Assembly (NCBI RefSeq): GCF_011493005.1
Contig: NZ_CP049158.1
Span: forward strand, 62,001 to 126,000
Length of the DNA: 64,000 nucleotides
Direction of reading: 5' to 3'
DNA from: Caballeronia sp. SBC1
GTDB taxonomy: Bacteria > Pseudomonadota > Gammaproteobacteria > Burkholderiales > Burkholderiaceae
Each line of letters opens with the position of its first letter. Position 1 is the first letter of the stretch. Shown in pieces: positions 54,655 to 64,000 of the stretch. The notes under the pieces are model-generated. The model was not told the origin of the DNA. It ran no database searches and saw only the letters and a list, made by a program, of their open reading frames with translations. The position numbers and the translations under genes are program-made.

Positions 54655-57372
54655 TTACGCTGCCAGCAGCGAGCGCAGCACGAACGGCAGGATCCCGCCG
54701 TGCTTGTAGTAATCCACTTCAATCGGCGTATCAATACGCAGCAACACCGTCACGCGCTGCTCGCTGCCATCCTTGCGATGGATCACGAGCGTCACTTCCT
54801 GCTGCGGCTTGATATCGGAAGTCAGGCCCTCCAGATCGAACGTTTCTTCGCCCGTGATGTTCAACGACTGCACACTGTCCGTGCCCTTGAACTGCAGCGG
54901 CAACACGCCCATGCCGACCAGGTTCGAACGGTGAATCCGCTCGAAACTACGTGCCACCACCAGTTTCACGCCGAGCAATTGCGTGCCCTTGGCGGCCCAG
55001 TCGCGCGACGAACCCGTGCCGTACTCTTCGCCGGCAAACACAATAGTCGGCGTGCCTTCGTCGATGTACTTCATGGCTGCGTCATAAATCGACATTTCTT
55101 CGCCGCTCGGCTGGAATATCGTCACGCCGCCTTCCACGCGCGAACCGTCTTCCTTCAGCGGGATCATCAGGTTCTTGATCCGCACGTTGGCGAACGTGCC
55201 GCGCATCATGACGTCATGGTTGCCGCGACGCGAGCCGTAGCTGTTGAAGTCGGCCTTCTGCACGCCATTCGCCTTCAGCCACACGCCTGCGGGCGAGCTT
55301 TCCTTGATCGAACCAGCCGGGCTGATGTGATCGGTCGTGACCGAGTCACCGAAAATGCCCAGCGGACGCGCGCCCTTGACTTCAGGGATGCTGTCGGCCG
55401 GCGTCATCGAAAAGTCCTTGCCGAAGAACGGCGGCTCAGCGATGTACGTCGACTTCGGCCAGTCATAAACCTGACCCGCTTCGCCTTCGATCTTGCTCCA
55501 CAAATCACCGGTCTTCGTGAGTTCGGCGTAGTTCTTGCGGAACGCATCGGCGTCCAGCGCGTACTTCAACAGTGAGTTGACTTCTTCGCTCGTCGGCCAG
55601 ATGTCGCCGAGGAAGATGTCCTTGCCGTTCTTGCCCTTGCCAACCGGTTCCGTCATCAGGTCGACGGTCATGTTCCCGGCAATGGCGTAAGCCACGACCA
55701 GCGGCGGCGAAGCCAGGAAGTTGGCGCGGATGTTCGGATGAATACGCGCTTCGAAGTTACGGTTACCCGACAGCACGGCAGCCGCCACAATATCGTTCTT
55801 CGTGATCGCGTCGTTCAGTTCAGGCGTCAGGTCGCCCGCGTTACCAATACACGTCGTGCAGCCGTAAGCGGCCAGCGTGAAACCAAGCTGGTCGAGGTAC
55901 GTCAGCAGGTTGGTCTTCGTCAGGTACTCGGTGACAATCCGCGATCCCGGCGCCAGCGACGTCTTGATGTGCGGTGCAACCGTCAAACCGGCTTCCACGG
56001 CCTTCTTTGCAAGCAGGCCGGCGGCAAGCAATACGCTTGGGTTCGACGTGTTCGTGCACGACGTGATGGCGGCGATCAGGATGTCGCCGTTCTTCACATC
56101 GACGTTGTTCGTGGTCACGTATTGCTTGTCCAGATCGGCAGCCTTCTTGCCGAAGCCGTTGTCGCTGACAGCCTTCGAGAACAGCTCGGTGAAGTTCGAC
56201 TTCACATTGCCGATCTCGATACGGTCTTGCGGACGCTTCGGACCTGCCAGCGACGGAGCAACCGTGCCCAAGTCGAGCGTGAGCGTCTTCGTGTAGTCGA
56301 TCTCGCCGGCCTTCGGCACGCCGAACAGGTTTTGCGCCTTGAAATAGGCTTCGAACGCTTTGATTTCTGCTTCGGTACGGCCCGTGCCCTTGAAGTAGTC
56401 GATGGTCTTTTCATCGACCGGGAAGAAGCCCATGGTTGCACCGTATTCCGGCGCCATGTTGCCGATGGTCGCGCGGTCCGGCAGCGACAGCGACTTCGTG
56501 CCTTCGCCGAAGAACTCGACGAACTTGCCAACGACCTTCTCTTTACGCAGCATTTCGGTAACGGTCAGCACCAGGTCGGTTGCCGTCACGCCTTCGCGAA
56601 TCTTGCCCTTCAGCTCAACGCCCACCACGTCCGGCGTCAGGAAATACACCGGCTGGCCGAGCATGCCGGCTTCAGCTTCAATACCGCCCACGCCCCAGCC
56701 CACCACGCCAATACCGTTGATCATCGTCGTGTGGCTATCCGTGCCGACGAGCGTGTCCGGGTAATACACCGTATCGCCGTCGACCGTCTTCTTGTGCACG
56801 CCACGCGCCAGATATTCCAGGTTCACCTGGTGAACGATACCCACGCCCGGCGGCACGACCTTGAACGTATCGAAGGCTTGCATGCCCCACTTCATGAACT
56901 GGTAGCGCTCGTTATTGCGTTGGAATTCCAGCTTCATGTTCAGGTCGAGCGCGTCTTTCTGGCGGAAGTAATCGATTTGCACCGAGTGATCGACCACCAA
57001 ATCGACCGGCACGAGCGGCTCGATCGCCTTCGGATCCTTGCCTGCGCGCTGTGCAACGCCACGCATTGCAGCGATGTCGGCGAGCAGCGGCACGCCGGTG
57101 AAATCCTGCAGCACGACGCGCGAGACGACGAACGGGATTTCATCGGTACGATCTGCGACCGGCTTCCAGGTCGCCAACTGCTTGATGTGTTCTTCGCCGA
57201 TCTTCTTGCCGTCGTAGTTGCGCAGCACCGATTCCAGCACGATGCGGATCGACACCGGCAAGCGTTCGATCTTGATGTTCAGCGCCTTTCCGAGTGCGGG
57301 CAACGAGTAGTACTTGCCTTTGCCGGAACCGCTGTCGAATTCCTTGAGCGTTTTGTGGAGATTGTGGGCCAT
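54655..57372 (-). CDS. acnA: Aconitate hydratase AcnA
   Basis: A 905-residue aconitase isomerising citrate and isocitrate in the TCA cycle. The 4Fe-4S ligands are visible in [13 protein letters not shown] and [10 protein letters not shown], and the swivelling C-terminal domain contains [19 protein letters not shown] and [17 protein letters not shown]. Length is that of the AcnA/IRP1 class (about 890-905). It is followed by a strong terminator and lies 72 bp downstream of prpD, probably in one transcript. Confidence 0.96.
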   Translation of the reverse strand: MAHNLHKTLKEFDSGSGKGKYYSLPALGKALNIKIERLPVSIRIVLESVLRNYDGKKIGEEHIKQLATWKPVADRTDEIPFVVSRVVLQDFTGVPLLADIAAMRGVAQRAGKDPKAIEPLVPVDLVVDHSVQIDYFRQKDALDLNMKLEFQRNNERYQFMKWGMQAFDTFKVVPPGVGIVHQVNLEYLARGVHKKTVDGDTVYYPDTLVGTDSHTTMINGIGVVGWGVGGIEAEAGMLGQPVYFLTPDVVGVELKGKIREGVTATDLVLTVTEMLRKEKVVGKFVEFFGEGTKSLSLPDRATIGNMAPEYGATMGFFPVDEKTIDYFKGTGRTEAEIKAFEAYFKAQNLFGVPKAGEIDYTKTLTLDLGTVAPSLAGPKRPQDRIEIGNVKSNFTELFSKAVSDNGFGKKAADLDKQYVTTNNVDVKNGDILIAAITSCTNTSNPSVLLAAGLLAKKAVEAGLTVAPHIKTSLAPGSRIVTEYLTKTNLLTYLDQLGFTLAAYGCTTCIGNAGDLTPELNDAITKNDIVAAAVLSGNRNFEARIHPNIRANFLASPPLVVAYAIAGNMTVDLMTEPVGKGKNGKDIFLGDIWPTSEEVNSLLKYALDADAFRKNYAELTKTGDLWSKIEGEAGQVYDWPKSTYIAEPPFFGKDFSMTPADSIPEVKGARPLGIFGDSVTTDHISPAGSIKESSPAGVWLKANGVQKADFNSYGSRRGNHDVMMRGTFANVRIKNLMIPLKEDGSRVEGGVTIFQPSGEEMSIYDAAMKYIDEGTPTIVFAGEEYGTGSSRDWAAKGTQLLGVKLVVARSFERIHRSNLVGMGVLPLQFKGTDSVQSLNITGEETFDLEGLTSDIKPQQEVTLVIHRKDGSEQRVTVLLRIDTPIEVDYYKHGGILPFVLRSLLAA

Positions 57373-57444
57373 GTTTTTTTTCCCTTGGTTTAAACGAGGA
57401 AATACCTTCGAAACGTTTGATCTAAAACGAGTGACGAATCCTGA

Positions 57445-58896
57445 CTAAATCACGTACAAATCAACGTATTCATTGACCGGCATTGCTTCGAGCGTTGCCT
57501 GATCCAGCGATACCGCGAGGATCGCCTCTTGCTGCTTGGCTGGGAAACGCCGTGCAAGGTTGGTCCTGAACTTCTCGACCAGAAGGGGGATGCCGTCTTC
57601 GCGACGGCGTTTGTGTCCAATCGGATATTCGACGACCACTTCGTCGAACTGGCTGCCGTCGTTGAACTCGACGGTCAGCGCATTAGCGATAGAACGCTTC
57701 TCCGGATCGTGATAATCCTTCGTGAATTGCGGGTCCTCCACGCATTCCATCTTGGCGCGCAAGGTGTCGATGCGCTGATCCTTCGCTACTGAATCTTCAT
57801 AATCCAGAGCGGTCAGGCGACCATGGATCAACGGCACGGCGATCATGTATTGAATGCAGTGATCGCGGTCGGCGGGGTTATCGAGCGGACCCTTTTTATC
57901 GATAATCCGAATCGCCGCTTCGTGCGTGCGGATCGTGATCTTCTTGATGTCTTCAACCTTCTTGCCGGTTTCCGTGAGCTTGGCGTGCAAGGTCATTGCC
58001 GCTTCCACGGCCGTTTGCGAGTGGAACTCAGCCGGAAACGAGATCTTGAACAGCACGTTTTCCATCACGTACGAACCGTACGGACGCTGGAACTTGAACT
58101 CGTTGCCCTTGAAGAGCACGTCGTAAAAACCCCATGTTTTAGCGGTCAGAACCGACGGATAGCCCATCTCGCCCGTCTTCGCGATCAACGCGAGACGTAC
58201 GGCGCGCGAAGTTGCGTCACCCGCTGCCCACGACTTGCGCGAGCCCGTATTCGGCGCGTGCCGATACGTGCGCAGCGAATGACCATCGACGAAGGCCAAA
58301 GATACGGCATTGATCAACTCATCGCGCGTCAACCCGATCATCTGACCGACGACGGCCGTGGATGCCAGTTTGACCAATAAAACGTGATCGAGACCGACCT
58401 TGTTGAACGAGTTTTCCAGCGCGATACAGCCTTGAATTTCGTGCGCCTTGATCATCGCGATCAAGACGTCTTTCATCGACAGCGGCTTCTTACCGGTGGC
58501 CACCGCGCTACGCGAGAGCCAGTCGGCCGTTGCCAGAATACCGCCGAGATTGTCCGACGGATGGCCCCATTCGGCAGCCAGCCATGTGTCGTTGAAGTCG
58601 AGCCAGCGGATCATCGCGCCAATGTTGAACGCAGCCTGAACCGGGTCGAGCTGGAAAGAGGTGCCAGGCACCTTGGCGCCGTTGGGGACTATCGTGCCGG
58701 GCACAATGGGTCCCATCAGCTTGGTGCATGCAGGATAGGTCAGTGCTTCGAGTCCGCAGCCGAGCGTATCGATCAGGCAGTTGCGCGCCGTGTCGAGCGC
58801 GAGCGTGCTGTCGATCTTGTAGTCGAGAACGTAGTCGACAATATCGACTAGTACTCGGTCCGGCTCGGGCCGGACATTGGAAATCGGTGCGGACAT
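57445..58896 (-). CDS. prpD: 2-methylcitrate dehydratase PrpD
   Basis: A 483-residue MmgE/PrpD-family dehydratase producing 2-methylaconitate from 2-methylcitrate in propionate oxidation; the family also has some citrate dehydratase activity. Segments include [53 protein letters not shown] and [29 protein letters not shown]. Length matches E. coli PrpD (483). It sits between acnA and an exported protein, in line with prpC further upstream. prpB is not in the window. Confidence 0.94.
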   Translation of the reverse strand: MSAPISNVRPEPDRVLVDIVDYVLDYKIDSTLALDTARNCLIDTLGCGLEALTYPACTKLMGPIVPGTIVPNGAKVPGTSFQLDPVQAAFNIGAMIRWLDFNDTWLAAEWGHPSDNLGGILATADWLSRSAVATGKKPLSMKDVLIAMIKAHEIQGCIALENSFNKVGLDHVLLVKLASTAVVGQMIGLTRDELINAVSLAFVDGHSLRTYRHAPNTGSRKSWAAGDATSRAVRLALIAKTGEMGYPSVLTAKTWGFYDVLFKGNEFKFQRPYGSYVMENVLFKISFPAEFHSQTAVEAAMTLHAKLTETGKKVEDIKKITIRTHEAAIRIIDKKGPLDNPADRDHCIQYMIAVPLIHGRLTALDYEDSVAKDQRIDTLRAKMECVEDPQFTKDYHDPEKRSIANALTVEFNDGSQFDEVVVEYPIGHKRRREDGIPLLVEKFRTNLARRFPAKQQEAILAVSLDQATLEAMPVNEYVDLYVI

Positions 58897-58921
58897 CGAA
58901 AAACCTCTTGTAAAAACTAAC

Positions 58922-59461
58922 TTACTTGACGTTCTTGATCAGTGCGTTGGACTGCGTGGGTGCCGGCACGCCTGCTGAAGCCATTTCATCCGTCTTGCAT
59001 TCGTCGGCGAGACGCGACGAGTCCTTGTCTGAGAACAACATGGCCTTGCTCGGGATCACGACCAGGTCCATGCCCGATGCTGCGTCGTGGAAACGATCCG
59101 CGCCGGTGGTGGTTGTTTCGCGCGGCAGTTGATAGTCCTTCTTCGCCCAGTTGACGGTGACGACCTGGTCACGCTTCATGTCGCCTTTCAGGTAGAAAGC
59201 CAGACCTTCGTTGCACGACCATTTCGTTGCGCCTTCCGGAATCGGGTCTACTTTTGCTGCATTTTTAGCTTCTGTAGCGGGTTTACGCTTGATCAGGCGG
59301 CGTGCCGGTGCGGGGCGTTTAGCCACGGCCTTCTTGGCCGTCGTCGATTTGGCCGGAGTGGTGGTCGTCGTGGCATCTGCGGCCAGCGCGCTCGTGCTGG
59401 CGAGCATGCCCGAGAAGGACAGGGCGCCGACAACGCTAGCGATCAGGAGTTTATTCATCAA
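58922..59461 (-). CDS. Exported protein with MliC-like domain
   Basis: A 179-residue secreted protein with a signal peptide at residues 1-28 ([20 protein letters not shown]). A Thr/Lys/Ala/Pro-rich linker runs to about residue 70. The C-terminal beta domain ([58 protein letters not shown]) resembles MliC/PliC lysozyme inhibitors, with two cysteines placed to form the usual disulfide. The family call is by pattern and moderate. Its position between prpC and prpD, on the same strand, is unexpected for an envelope defence protein. ATG 59458 is an alternative start. Confidence 0.6.
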   Translation of the reverse strand: MMNKLLIASVVGALSFSGMLASTSALAADATTTTTPAKSTTAKKAVAKRPAPARRLIKRKPATEAKNAAKVDPIPEGATKWSCNEGLAFYLKGDMKRDQVVTVNWAKKDYQLPRETTTTGADRFHDAASGMDLVVIPSKAMLFSDKDSSRLADECKTDEMASAGVPAPTQSNALIKNVK

Positions 59462-59599
59462 TGACAGCCTTTCTAAATTTCGTTTAAATGTTCAATCGGG
59501 GCGTTTGCAGCGGCAGTTCGTGGGTAGAAATGACCGGCTGCATTGGCCCGTTTTGCGAAAGCACGCGCGCCGATTTGGCTATCCGGCGCACGCAGCGCG

Positions 59600-60772
59600 C
59601 TATTTTCGCTTATTTATAGACTGGAACTTCAGATTTTCGGGACCTGTGTAATTTGCGCTCGGCCGGATGATCTTGTTATCGATACGTTGTTCAATGATGT
59701 GAGCGCTCCAGCCCGAGGTCCGCGATATCACGAACAGCGGCGTGAACATGGCCGTGGGCACGCCCATCGCGTGATACGACACCGCGCTGAACCAGTCCAA
59801 ATTCGGGAACATCTTCTTCGCGTCCAACATGGTTGTTTCAAGGCGCTCGGCGATGTCGTAGAGCTTCGTGTCGCCTGCTTCCTTCGCCAATTTTTTCGCG
59901 ATTTCCTTGATCACCTTGTTGCGCGGATCGGAGATCGTGTACACCGGATGACCGAAGCCGATGACCACTTCCTTCGCTTCCACGCGTCGGCGGATATCCG
60001 CTTCCGCTTCGTCGGGCGTTTGATAGCGCGATTGAATATCGAACGCGGCTTCGTTCGCGCCGCCATGCTTCGGGCCGCGCAACGCGCCAATGCCGCCCGT
60101 GATGGCCGAGTACATGTCCGAGCCCGTGCCTGCGATCACGCGGCAGGTGAACGTTGATGCGTTGAATTCGTGCTCAGCGTAGAGAATCAGCGATGCGTGC
60201 ATTGCATCGACCCACGACTTCGACGGCGGAACACCATGCAGCAAATGCAGGAAGTGCCCGCCGATGGAATCGTCATCGGTCTCGGTTTCAATGCGCCGGC
60301 CGTTATGCGAATAGTGATACCAGTACAGAAGAATTGAACCGAGAGAGGCCATCAGGCGATCGGCAATATCCTTGGCTCCCGCGATGTTGTGGTCTTCTTT
60401 CTCGGGCAGTACGGTGCCGAGCACGGAGACGCCCGTGCGCATCACATCCATCGGGTGGGCGGATGCGGGAATCCATTCCAGCGCGGCTTTCAGGTTCGCG
60501 GGAAGCCCGCGCAGACCCTTGAGCTTGGCCTTGTAGGTCTTGAGCTCCGCGACGGTGGGCAGCTTGCCATGGACGAGCAGATACGCGATCTCCTCGAACT
60601 CGGACGACCCGGCAATATCAAGAATATCGTAGCCACGATAGTGCAAGTCATTGCCCGTCTTGCCGACGGTGCACAGCGCGGTATTACCGGCCGTCACGCC
60701 CGACAGCGCGACCGATTTCTTCGGTTTGAAGCCGCCGGTGGCGGGTGCTTCTTTCTCTAACGTATCGCTCAT
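59600..60772 (-). CDS. prpC: 2-methylcitrate synthase / citrate synthase PrpC
   Basis: A 390-residue citrate-synthase-family enzyme condensing propionyl-CoA (or acetyl-CoA) with oxaloacetate. Features: [13 protein letters not shown], catalytic His in [10 protein letters not shown] and [13 protein letters not shown], the IGFGHPVY motif and the [14 protein letters not shown] stretch with the catalytic Asp. Length matches PrpC (about 389). It follows the CitE-like gene by 30 bp. Confidence 0.93.
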   Translation of the reverse strand: MSDTLEKEAPATGGFKPKKSVALSGVTAGNTALCTVGKTGNDLHYRGYDILDIAGSSEFEEIAYLLVHGKLPTVAELKTYKAKLKGLRGLPANLKAALEWIPASAHPMDVMRTGVSVLGTVLPEKEDHNIAGAKDIADRLMASLGSILLYWYHYSHNGRRIETETDDDSIGGHFLHLLHGVPPSKSWVDAMHASLILYAEHEFNASTFTCRVIAGTGSDMYSAITGGIGALRGPKHGGANEAAFDIQSRYQTPDEAEADIRRRVEAKEVVIGFGHPVYTISDPRNKVIKEIAKKLAKEAGDTKLYDIAERLETTMLDAKKMFPNLDWFSAVSYHAMGVPTAMFTPLFVISRTSGWSAHIIEQRIDNKIIRPSANYTGPENLKFQSINKRK

Positions 60773-60802
60773 TCGACCCAGTCTCCTGATATGTAGAACG
60801 CG

Positions 60803-61798
60803 TTACTTGTCTTCTGAAAAAAGCGTCTCTGCGCCTTCGGGCAGCGCCTGGGCCGACGCTTTCGCGCGGCGCAGCACCGACCAGTAATACCGATAGCTTG
60901 CGCGATCGTGCAACGTGTCCTGATGTCGCGTCGGTCCCCAGTGCGCGTTTTGCGCGGCGAGCAAAATCGCCGTCGCGGTTGCAATCTCATCTTGCCGCGG
61001 CAGGAAGGCATCGACGATTGGCTGGATCTGATCCGGGTGAATGCTCCACATGCGCGTGTAGCCAAACTCGTTGCGGGCACGCTGGGCATCGCTCGCGACC
61101 ACGCTCATGTCGCGCACTTCCGTAGAAACGTTATGCGACGCCACCTTGCCATGCGCGTGGCAAGCCGCCGCGATCTCGAGCTTCGCGCGCCGCACGAGCG
61201 GATGATCGAACTGCCCGGGCGAGCGCATCGAGGTGTCAGGGATCGCGCCGTTATGCGCCGATACAAAATCCATCAGCCCGAAGCTCAGCGCCTCGACGCC
61301 CGGCAGCGCGGCGAGTTCGAAGACCTCGGCCAGCGCGCCATGTGTTTCGATCAGCAACTGACACGGGATAGCTTGCTTGATCCCAAACTCGCACCGCGAC
61401 GCTTCGACGAACGCGATCATTTCGGCGGCATCGAAGACGCTGCGAATTTTGGGCAGCGTGATGTACGCGGGTGCTTTCCTGGCGGCGCGCAGGATGATGC
61501 GCACGTCGTCGCGCCAGGCGCGGTTCTGGAAGTCGTGGATACGCACGCCCACGCGGCCAAAGCGGTCTTCCTCGCTGCCCAGAAACGATGCCACCAGTTC
61601 CGCGTGCGTGGCTTCCTGACCGACTTGCGCGCCGTCCTCGCAGTCGAGCGTGACGTCGAACACCGGGCCGAGTTGCGCCTGCAGGGCGAGCGATTTCCTG
61701 ATCAGCTTTTCGCTGCCTGCATAGTGATCGCAAGGGGGCATCACAGCGGGTGGAACGTCGCCTTCAAACAGGACTTCGGCGGGGGTGAGAGCGCGCAT
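60803..61798 (-). CDS. HpcH/HpaI-CitE-type CoA ester lyase
   Basis: A 331-residue TIM-barrel lyase of the CitE-like group (malyl-, citramalyl- or beta-methylmalyl-CoA lyase relatives). Mg-binding residues are visible in TLDCEDGAQVG (Glu-Asp) and LLIETHGALAE (Glu), with ALSFGLMDFVSAH downstream. It lies between mdh and prpC, all minus strand, which points to organic-acid or propionate metabolism. The exact CoA ester is unknown. Confidence 0.83.
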   Translation of the reverse strand: MRALTPAEVLFEGDVPPAVMPPCDHYAGSEKLIRKSLALQAQLGPVFDVTLDCEDGAQVGQEATHAELVASFLGSEEDRFGRVGVRIHDFQNRAWRDDVRIILRAARKAPAYITLPKIRSVFDAAEMIAFVEASRCEFGIKQAIPCQLLIETHGALAEVFELAALPGVEALSFGLMDFVSAHNGAIPDTSMRSPGQFDHPLVRRAKLEIAAACHAHGKVASHNVSTEVRDMSVVASDAQRARNEFGYTRMWSIHPDQIQPIVDAFLPRQDEIATATAILLAAQNAHWGPTRHQDTLHDRASYRYYWSVLRRAKASAQALPEGAETLFSEDK

Positions 61799-61965
61799 CG
61801 TCGGCGTCGGCTTGCTTGTAAAGAGGGTGGTGGAAACGGCGGATTCGGGTGAGTTCGGACGTTATGTCACGCGTCAACGTCAAACACCAAACACACTCGA
61901 ATCAGCGGCGAGCGCCAGCCTTCCGGCCAGGCGCTCGCGTGAAACACAAAGACTGCCAGACCCGC

Positions 61966-62952
61966 TTACTTGCCCAGCAGGTGCGCCACGCCTTCACGCT
62001 CTTCGAGCAATTCGTTCAGCGTGCCGGTCATCTTCTCGCGCGAGAACGCGTCGATTTCCAGGCCTTCAACGCGCTTGTATTCGCCGTTTTCGCACGTCAC
62101 GGGAACGCCGTAGATGATGTCTTCCGGGATTTCGTACGAACCATCGGACGGAATGCCCATGGTGACCCACTTGCCGTTCGTGCCCAGCACCCAGTCGCGC
62201 ACATGGTCGATAGCCGCGTTAGCTGCCGACGCCGCCGACGACAAGCCACGCGCTTCGATGATCGCCGCGCCGCGCTTGCCGACGGTCGGGATGAACGTGT
62301 TGCGGTTCCATTCGTCGTCGTTGATCAGCTTGGTCAGCGACTCGCCTTCGACCGTGGCGAAACGGAAATCCGGGTACATGGTCGGCGAGTGATTGCCCCA
62401 CACGGCCAGCTTTTCGATCGATGCGACCGGCTTGCCCGACTTGCCTGCCAGTTGCGACAGCGCGCGGTTGTGGTCCAGGCGCAGCATGGCCGTGAAGTTC
62501 TTCTTCGGCAGATCCGGCGCCGACTTCATTGCGATGTACGCGTTCGTGTTGGCCGGGTTGCCTACCACGAGCACCTTCACGTCGCGGCTTGCCACTTCAT
62601 TGAGCGCCTTGCCTTGCACCGTGAAGATCTCGGCGTTGGCGGACAGCAGGTCCTTACGCTCCATGCCCTTCGAACGGGGACGGGCGCCGACCAGCAACGC
62701 GACGTCGGCGTCCTTGAATGCAACCTTCGGGTCGTCGGTGACAACCACGCCGGCCAGCAACGGGAACGCGCAGTCTTCCAGTTCCATGACTACGCCCTTG
62801 ACGGCGCCTTGCGCCTGCGGCAGGTCTAGCAACTGAAGGATGACCGGCTGGTCTTTGCCCAGCAGGTCGCCGTTGGCGATGCGGAACAGCAACGAGTAAC
62901 CGATTTGACCTGCGGCGCCTGTGACGGCAACGCGCTTTGCGGACTTAGCCAT
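61966..62952 (-). CDS. mdh: Malate dehydrogenase
   Basis: A 328-residue NAD-dependent malate dehydrogenase of the Burkholderia cytosolic type: [21 protein letters not shown] at the start, [18 protein letters not shown] (substrate-loop arginines), the VGNPANTNA segment and [12 protein letters not shown] (catalytic His). ATG 62952 has GGAGTG upstream; an in-frame ATG lies three codons earlier. First gene of the minus-strand TCA/propionate cluster and divergent from the GntR gene. Confidence 0.96.
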   Translation of the reverse strand: MAKSAKRVAVTGAAGQIGYSLLFRIANGDLLGKDQPVILQLLDLPQAQGAVKGVVMELEDCAFPLLAGVVVTDDPKVAFKDADVALLVGARPRSKGMERKDLLSANAEIFTVQGKALNEVASRDVKVLVVGNPANTNAYIAMKSAPDLPKKNFTAMLRLDHNRALSQLAGKSGKPVASIEKLAVWGNHSPTMYPDFRFATVEGESLTKLINDDEWNRNTFIPTVGKRGAAIIEARGLSSAASAANAAIDHVRDWVLGTNGKWVTMGIPSDGSYEIPEDIIYGVPVTCENGEYKRVEGLEIDAFSREKMTGTLNELLEEREGVAHLLGK

Positions 62953-63551
62953 TGAGAACACTCCTGAACGGTGCGTGAAACGCTAGGGGAAAACGCCATT
63001 TTAGGCGCGTTACGCGAAGCGTTGATGAAGCATGTGAATCGAACTGCGCGGGTCGCCCCGCGGGTTGCCCCGAAAACCCAATGGCGTCGCGCCTGAAGCG
63101 AGATTGTCATGGTCTTTCCGGTAGCATGCCGGCAATCGCAGCCCGATCCTCGTGCTGGGAATCTGGCTTGGGCGAGCATGGGATTTGCGCTGGATCCTGC
63201 TGGTTCAGCGCCGCTTATATGCCTCGTACACGCCTCATGCTTCGTGCGTCGCGTTTTCGAGGGCGCGGGCGTTGCGAGAGCGGGGCACTGGCAGCGGCAG
63301 CGAACACGAAAGCCGTTCGGCTTGAAGCGGTGAGCGGTAGGGCGATCTGGTGCGTCCTTGTGGCCAGCGCTTGGCTGGCCGACGCGCCGGGTGCGCGGCA
63401 TGAAACGCGCAGCATCCCGCAAACCCTTGCTCGCCAAGGAGTGTAGGATTCGATCAGGTCAAAGTCAACCGTATCCTATGTCTTATATAAGACATAGGAA
63501 TACCCGGGAAAACGCTAGACGCGGCTTGGCGCTTTATGATGAAATGCGCGC
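62953..63551. other. mdh-gntR divergent intergenic region
   Basis: The 599 bp between mdh and the GntR gene contain several frames on both strands (for example 63081-63446 and 62826-63437), but none has a ribosome site or family resemblance. The only clear structure is the 26-bp palindrome at 63474-63499. The length suggests separate promoters with room for regulation. Confidence 0.45.
63474..63499. promoter_or_regulatory. Perfect 26-bp palindrome upstream of GntR gene
   Basis: The half-site TCCTATGTCTTAT is followed directly by its complement, giving a perfect dyad with ATGTCTTATATAAGACAT in the centre. It lies 52 bp upstream of the GntR start, where autoregulation would be expected. GntR dimers bind such AT-centred dyads, so this is the likely operator. 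Confidence 0.7.
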
Positions 63552-64000
63552 ATGAATTCGAACCCAGCGAGCACCACGAACCTTCCCGGCGCAGCCGGCG
63601 CGACGGAAGTCGTGTCCGCTTCGTCGCCAACGTTCAGCCCGCTATACCAGCAGATCAAGACCCTGATTACGCAAGGGCTGGAATCGGGTGATTGGAAGCC
63701 CGGCGAAATGATCCCCAGCGAAGTCGAACTGGCCGCCCGTTACAAGGTGAGTCAGGGGACCGTGCGCAAAGCCATCGACGAACTCGCCGCGGACAACCTG
63801 CTCGTGCGCCGTCAGGGCAAGGGCACGTTTGTTGCAACGCACAACGAAGATCGCGTACAGTTCCGCTTTCTCCGGTTGCTGCCGGAAGACGGCGACCTTC
63901 ATCCCCACGTGAGCCGGTTGCTGGAGTGCCGCCGTTTGCGCGCACCCGCCGAGATCGCTCGCCAACTGGACTTGAAGCCGGCAGACCCGGTTGTCTGTAT
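63552..64000 (+). CDS. GntR-family (HutC/UTRA-type) regulator, 3' end cut by window edge
   Basis: The first 149 codons are visible. A Ser/Ala-rich N-terminal tail (about 27 residues) precedes a GntR winged helix (PLYQQIKTLITQGLESG, IPSEVELAARYKVSQGTVRKAIDEL, RRQGKGTFVA). A C-terminal UTRA-like ligand domain begins (RFLRLLPEDGD) and runs to the edge. It is divergent from mdh. In Burkholderia relatives the sdh genes often follow such a regulator; that would be beyond this window and is inference. Confidence 0.88.
   Translation, partial: MNSNPASTTNLPGAAGATEVVSASSPTFSPLYQQIKTLITQGLESGDWKPGEMIPSEVELAARYKVSQGTVRKAIDELAADNLLVRRQGKGTFVATHNEDRVQFRFLRLLPEDGDLHPHVSRLLECRRLRAPAEIARQLDLKPADPVVC

Noticed and set aside
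54430..57393. Long plus-strand frames (381 and 551 codons) opposite acnA
   Set aside because: Their His/Arg/Val-rich composition is the usual mirror of a real GC-rich gene; acnA is unmistakable on the other strand.
62826..63446. Long opposing frames in the mdh-gntR interval
   Set aside because: Both strands are open because of high GC; the peptides are Arg/Ala-rich, without start signals or any family resemblance.
1..64000. CRISPR array, tRNA, rRNA or prophage
   Set aside because: No regularly spaced repeats, cloverleaf-like sequences with CCA ends, rRNA motifs or phage structural genes were seen on either strand.

Overview
The window reads as high-GC chromosomal DNA from a Burkholderiaceae betaproteobacterium, most likely Paraburkholderia or Caballeronia. 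The reasons are the protein sequence style, the betIB / dgcAB / gbcAB / cdhABC gene content, the type of intergenic inverted repeat around 33 kb, and the mdh-CoA lyase-prpC-prpD-acnA cluster. I see no tRNA, rRNA, CRISPR array or phage.

Positions 1-28,400 form a large catabolic island for quaternary amines. It opens with betB (cut by the left edge) and betI, with a BetI-type palindrome between betI and a divergent glutathione-independent formaldehyde dehydrogenase (fdhA). A GbdR-like regulator follows. Next is a long co-directional block: glyA, an M19 peptidase homologue, a V4R-domain protein, dgcA, dgcB, two ETF-like subunits, gbcA, gbcB and a periplasmic betaine-type binding protein. purU is convergent to this block. 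A choline-sulfate module (LysR regulator, betC, a ChoX-like binding protein, a porin) and a carnitine module (cdhR, caiX, cdhC, cdhA, cdhB) complete it. The logic is coherent. Choline-O-sulfate, choline and carnitine all converge on glycine betaine. GbcAB and DgcAB remove methyl groups, and FdhA, GlyA and PurU handle the released one-carbon units. Three binding proteins are present without any permease or ATPase.

Positions 28,400-45,300 hold a CopA copper ATPase with a 19-bp-spacer MerR-type promoter, a truncated PaiB-like gene and a DUF1254-type lipoprotein. They also hold a 253-bp inverted repeat pair, a DUF748/AsmA-like giant protein, and a redox pair (DedA-rhodanese fusion plus a cyclic-nucleotide-domain/thioredoxin-reductase-like fusion). 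A two-component system diverges from a cytochrome b / Tat-lipoprotein molybdoenzyme / DUF5666 operon, an arrangement that resembles HprSR-MsrPQ.

Positions 45,480-50,960 are a degraded accessory island. An OLD-family (ATPase-TOPRIM) nuclease gene on the minus strand was broken by an IS5-family element (4-bp duplication CTAA) and an IS3-family element (4-bp duplication ATAG). The IS3 element was later invaded by an IS110-family element. When the insertions and one copy of each duplication are removed by eye, the nuclease reading frame is restored across both sites. A membrane protein of unknown function lies beside it.

Positions 50,970-64,000 return to core genes: a FUSC-type exporter, a succinate-semialdehyde-type dehydrogenase, a FitAB/VapBC-type toxin-antitoxin pair, then acnA, prpD, an MliC-like exported protein, prpC, a CitE-like lyase and mdh on the minus strand. 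Divergent from mdh is a GntR regulator (cut by the right edge) preceded by a perfect 26-bp palindrome. All calls rest on reading the sequence by eye, and no database search was run.
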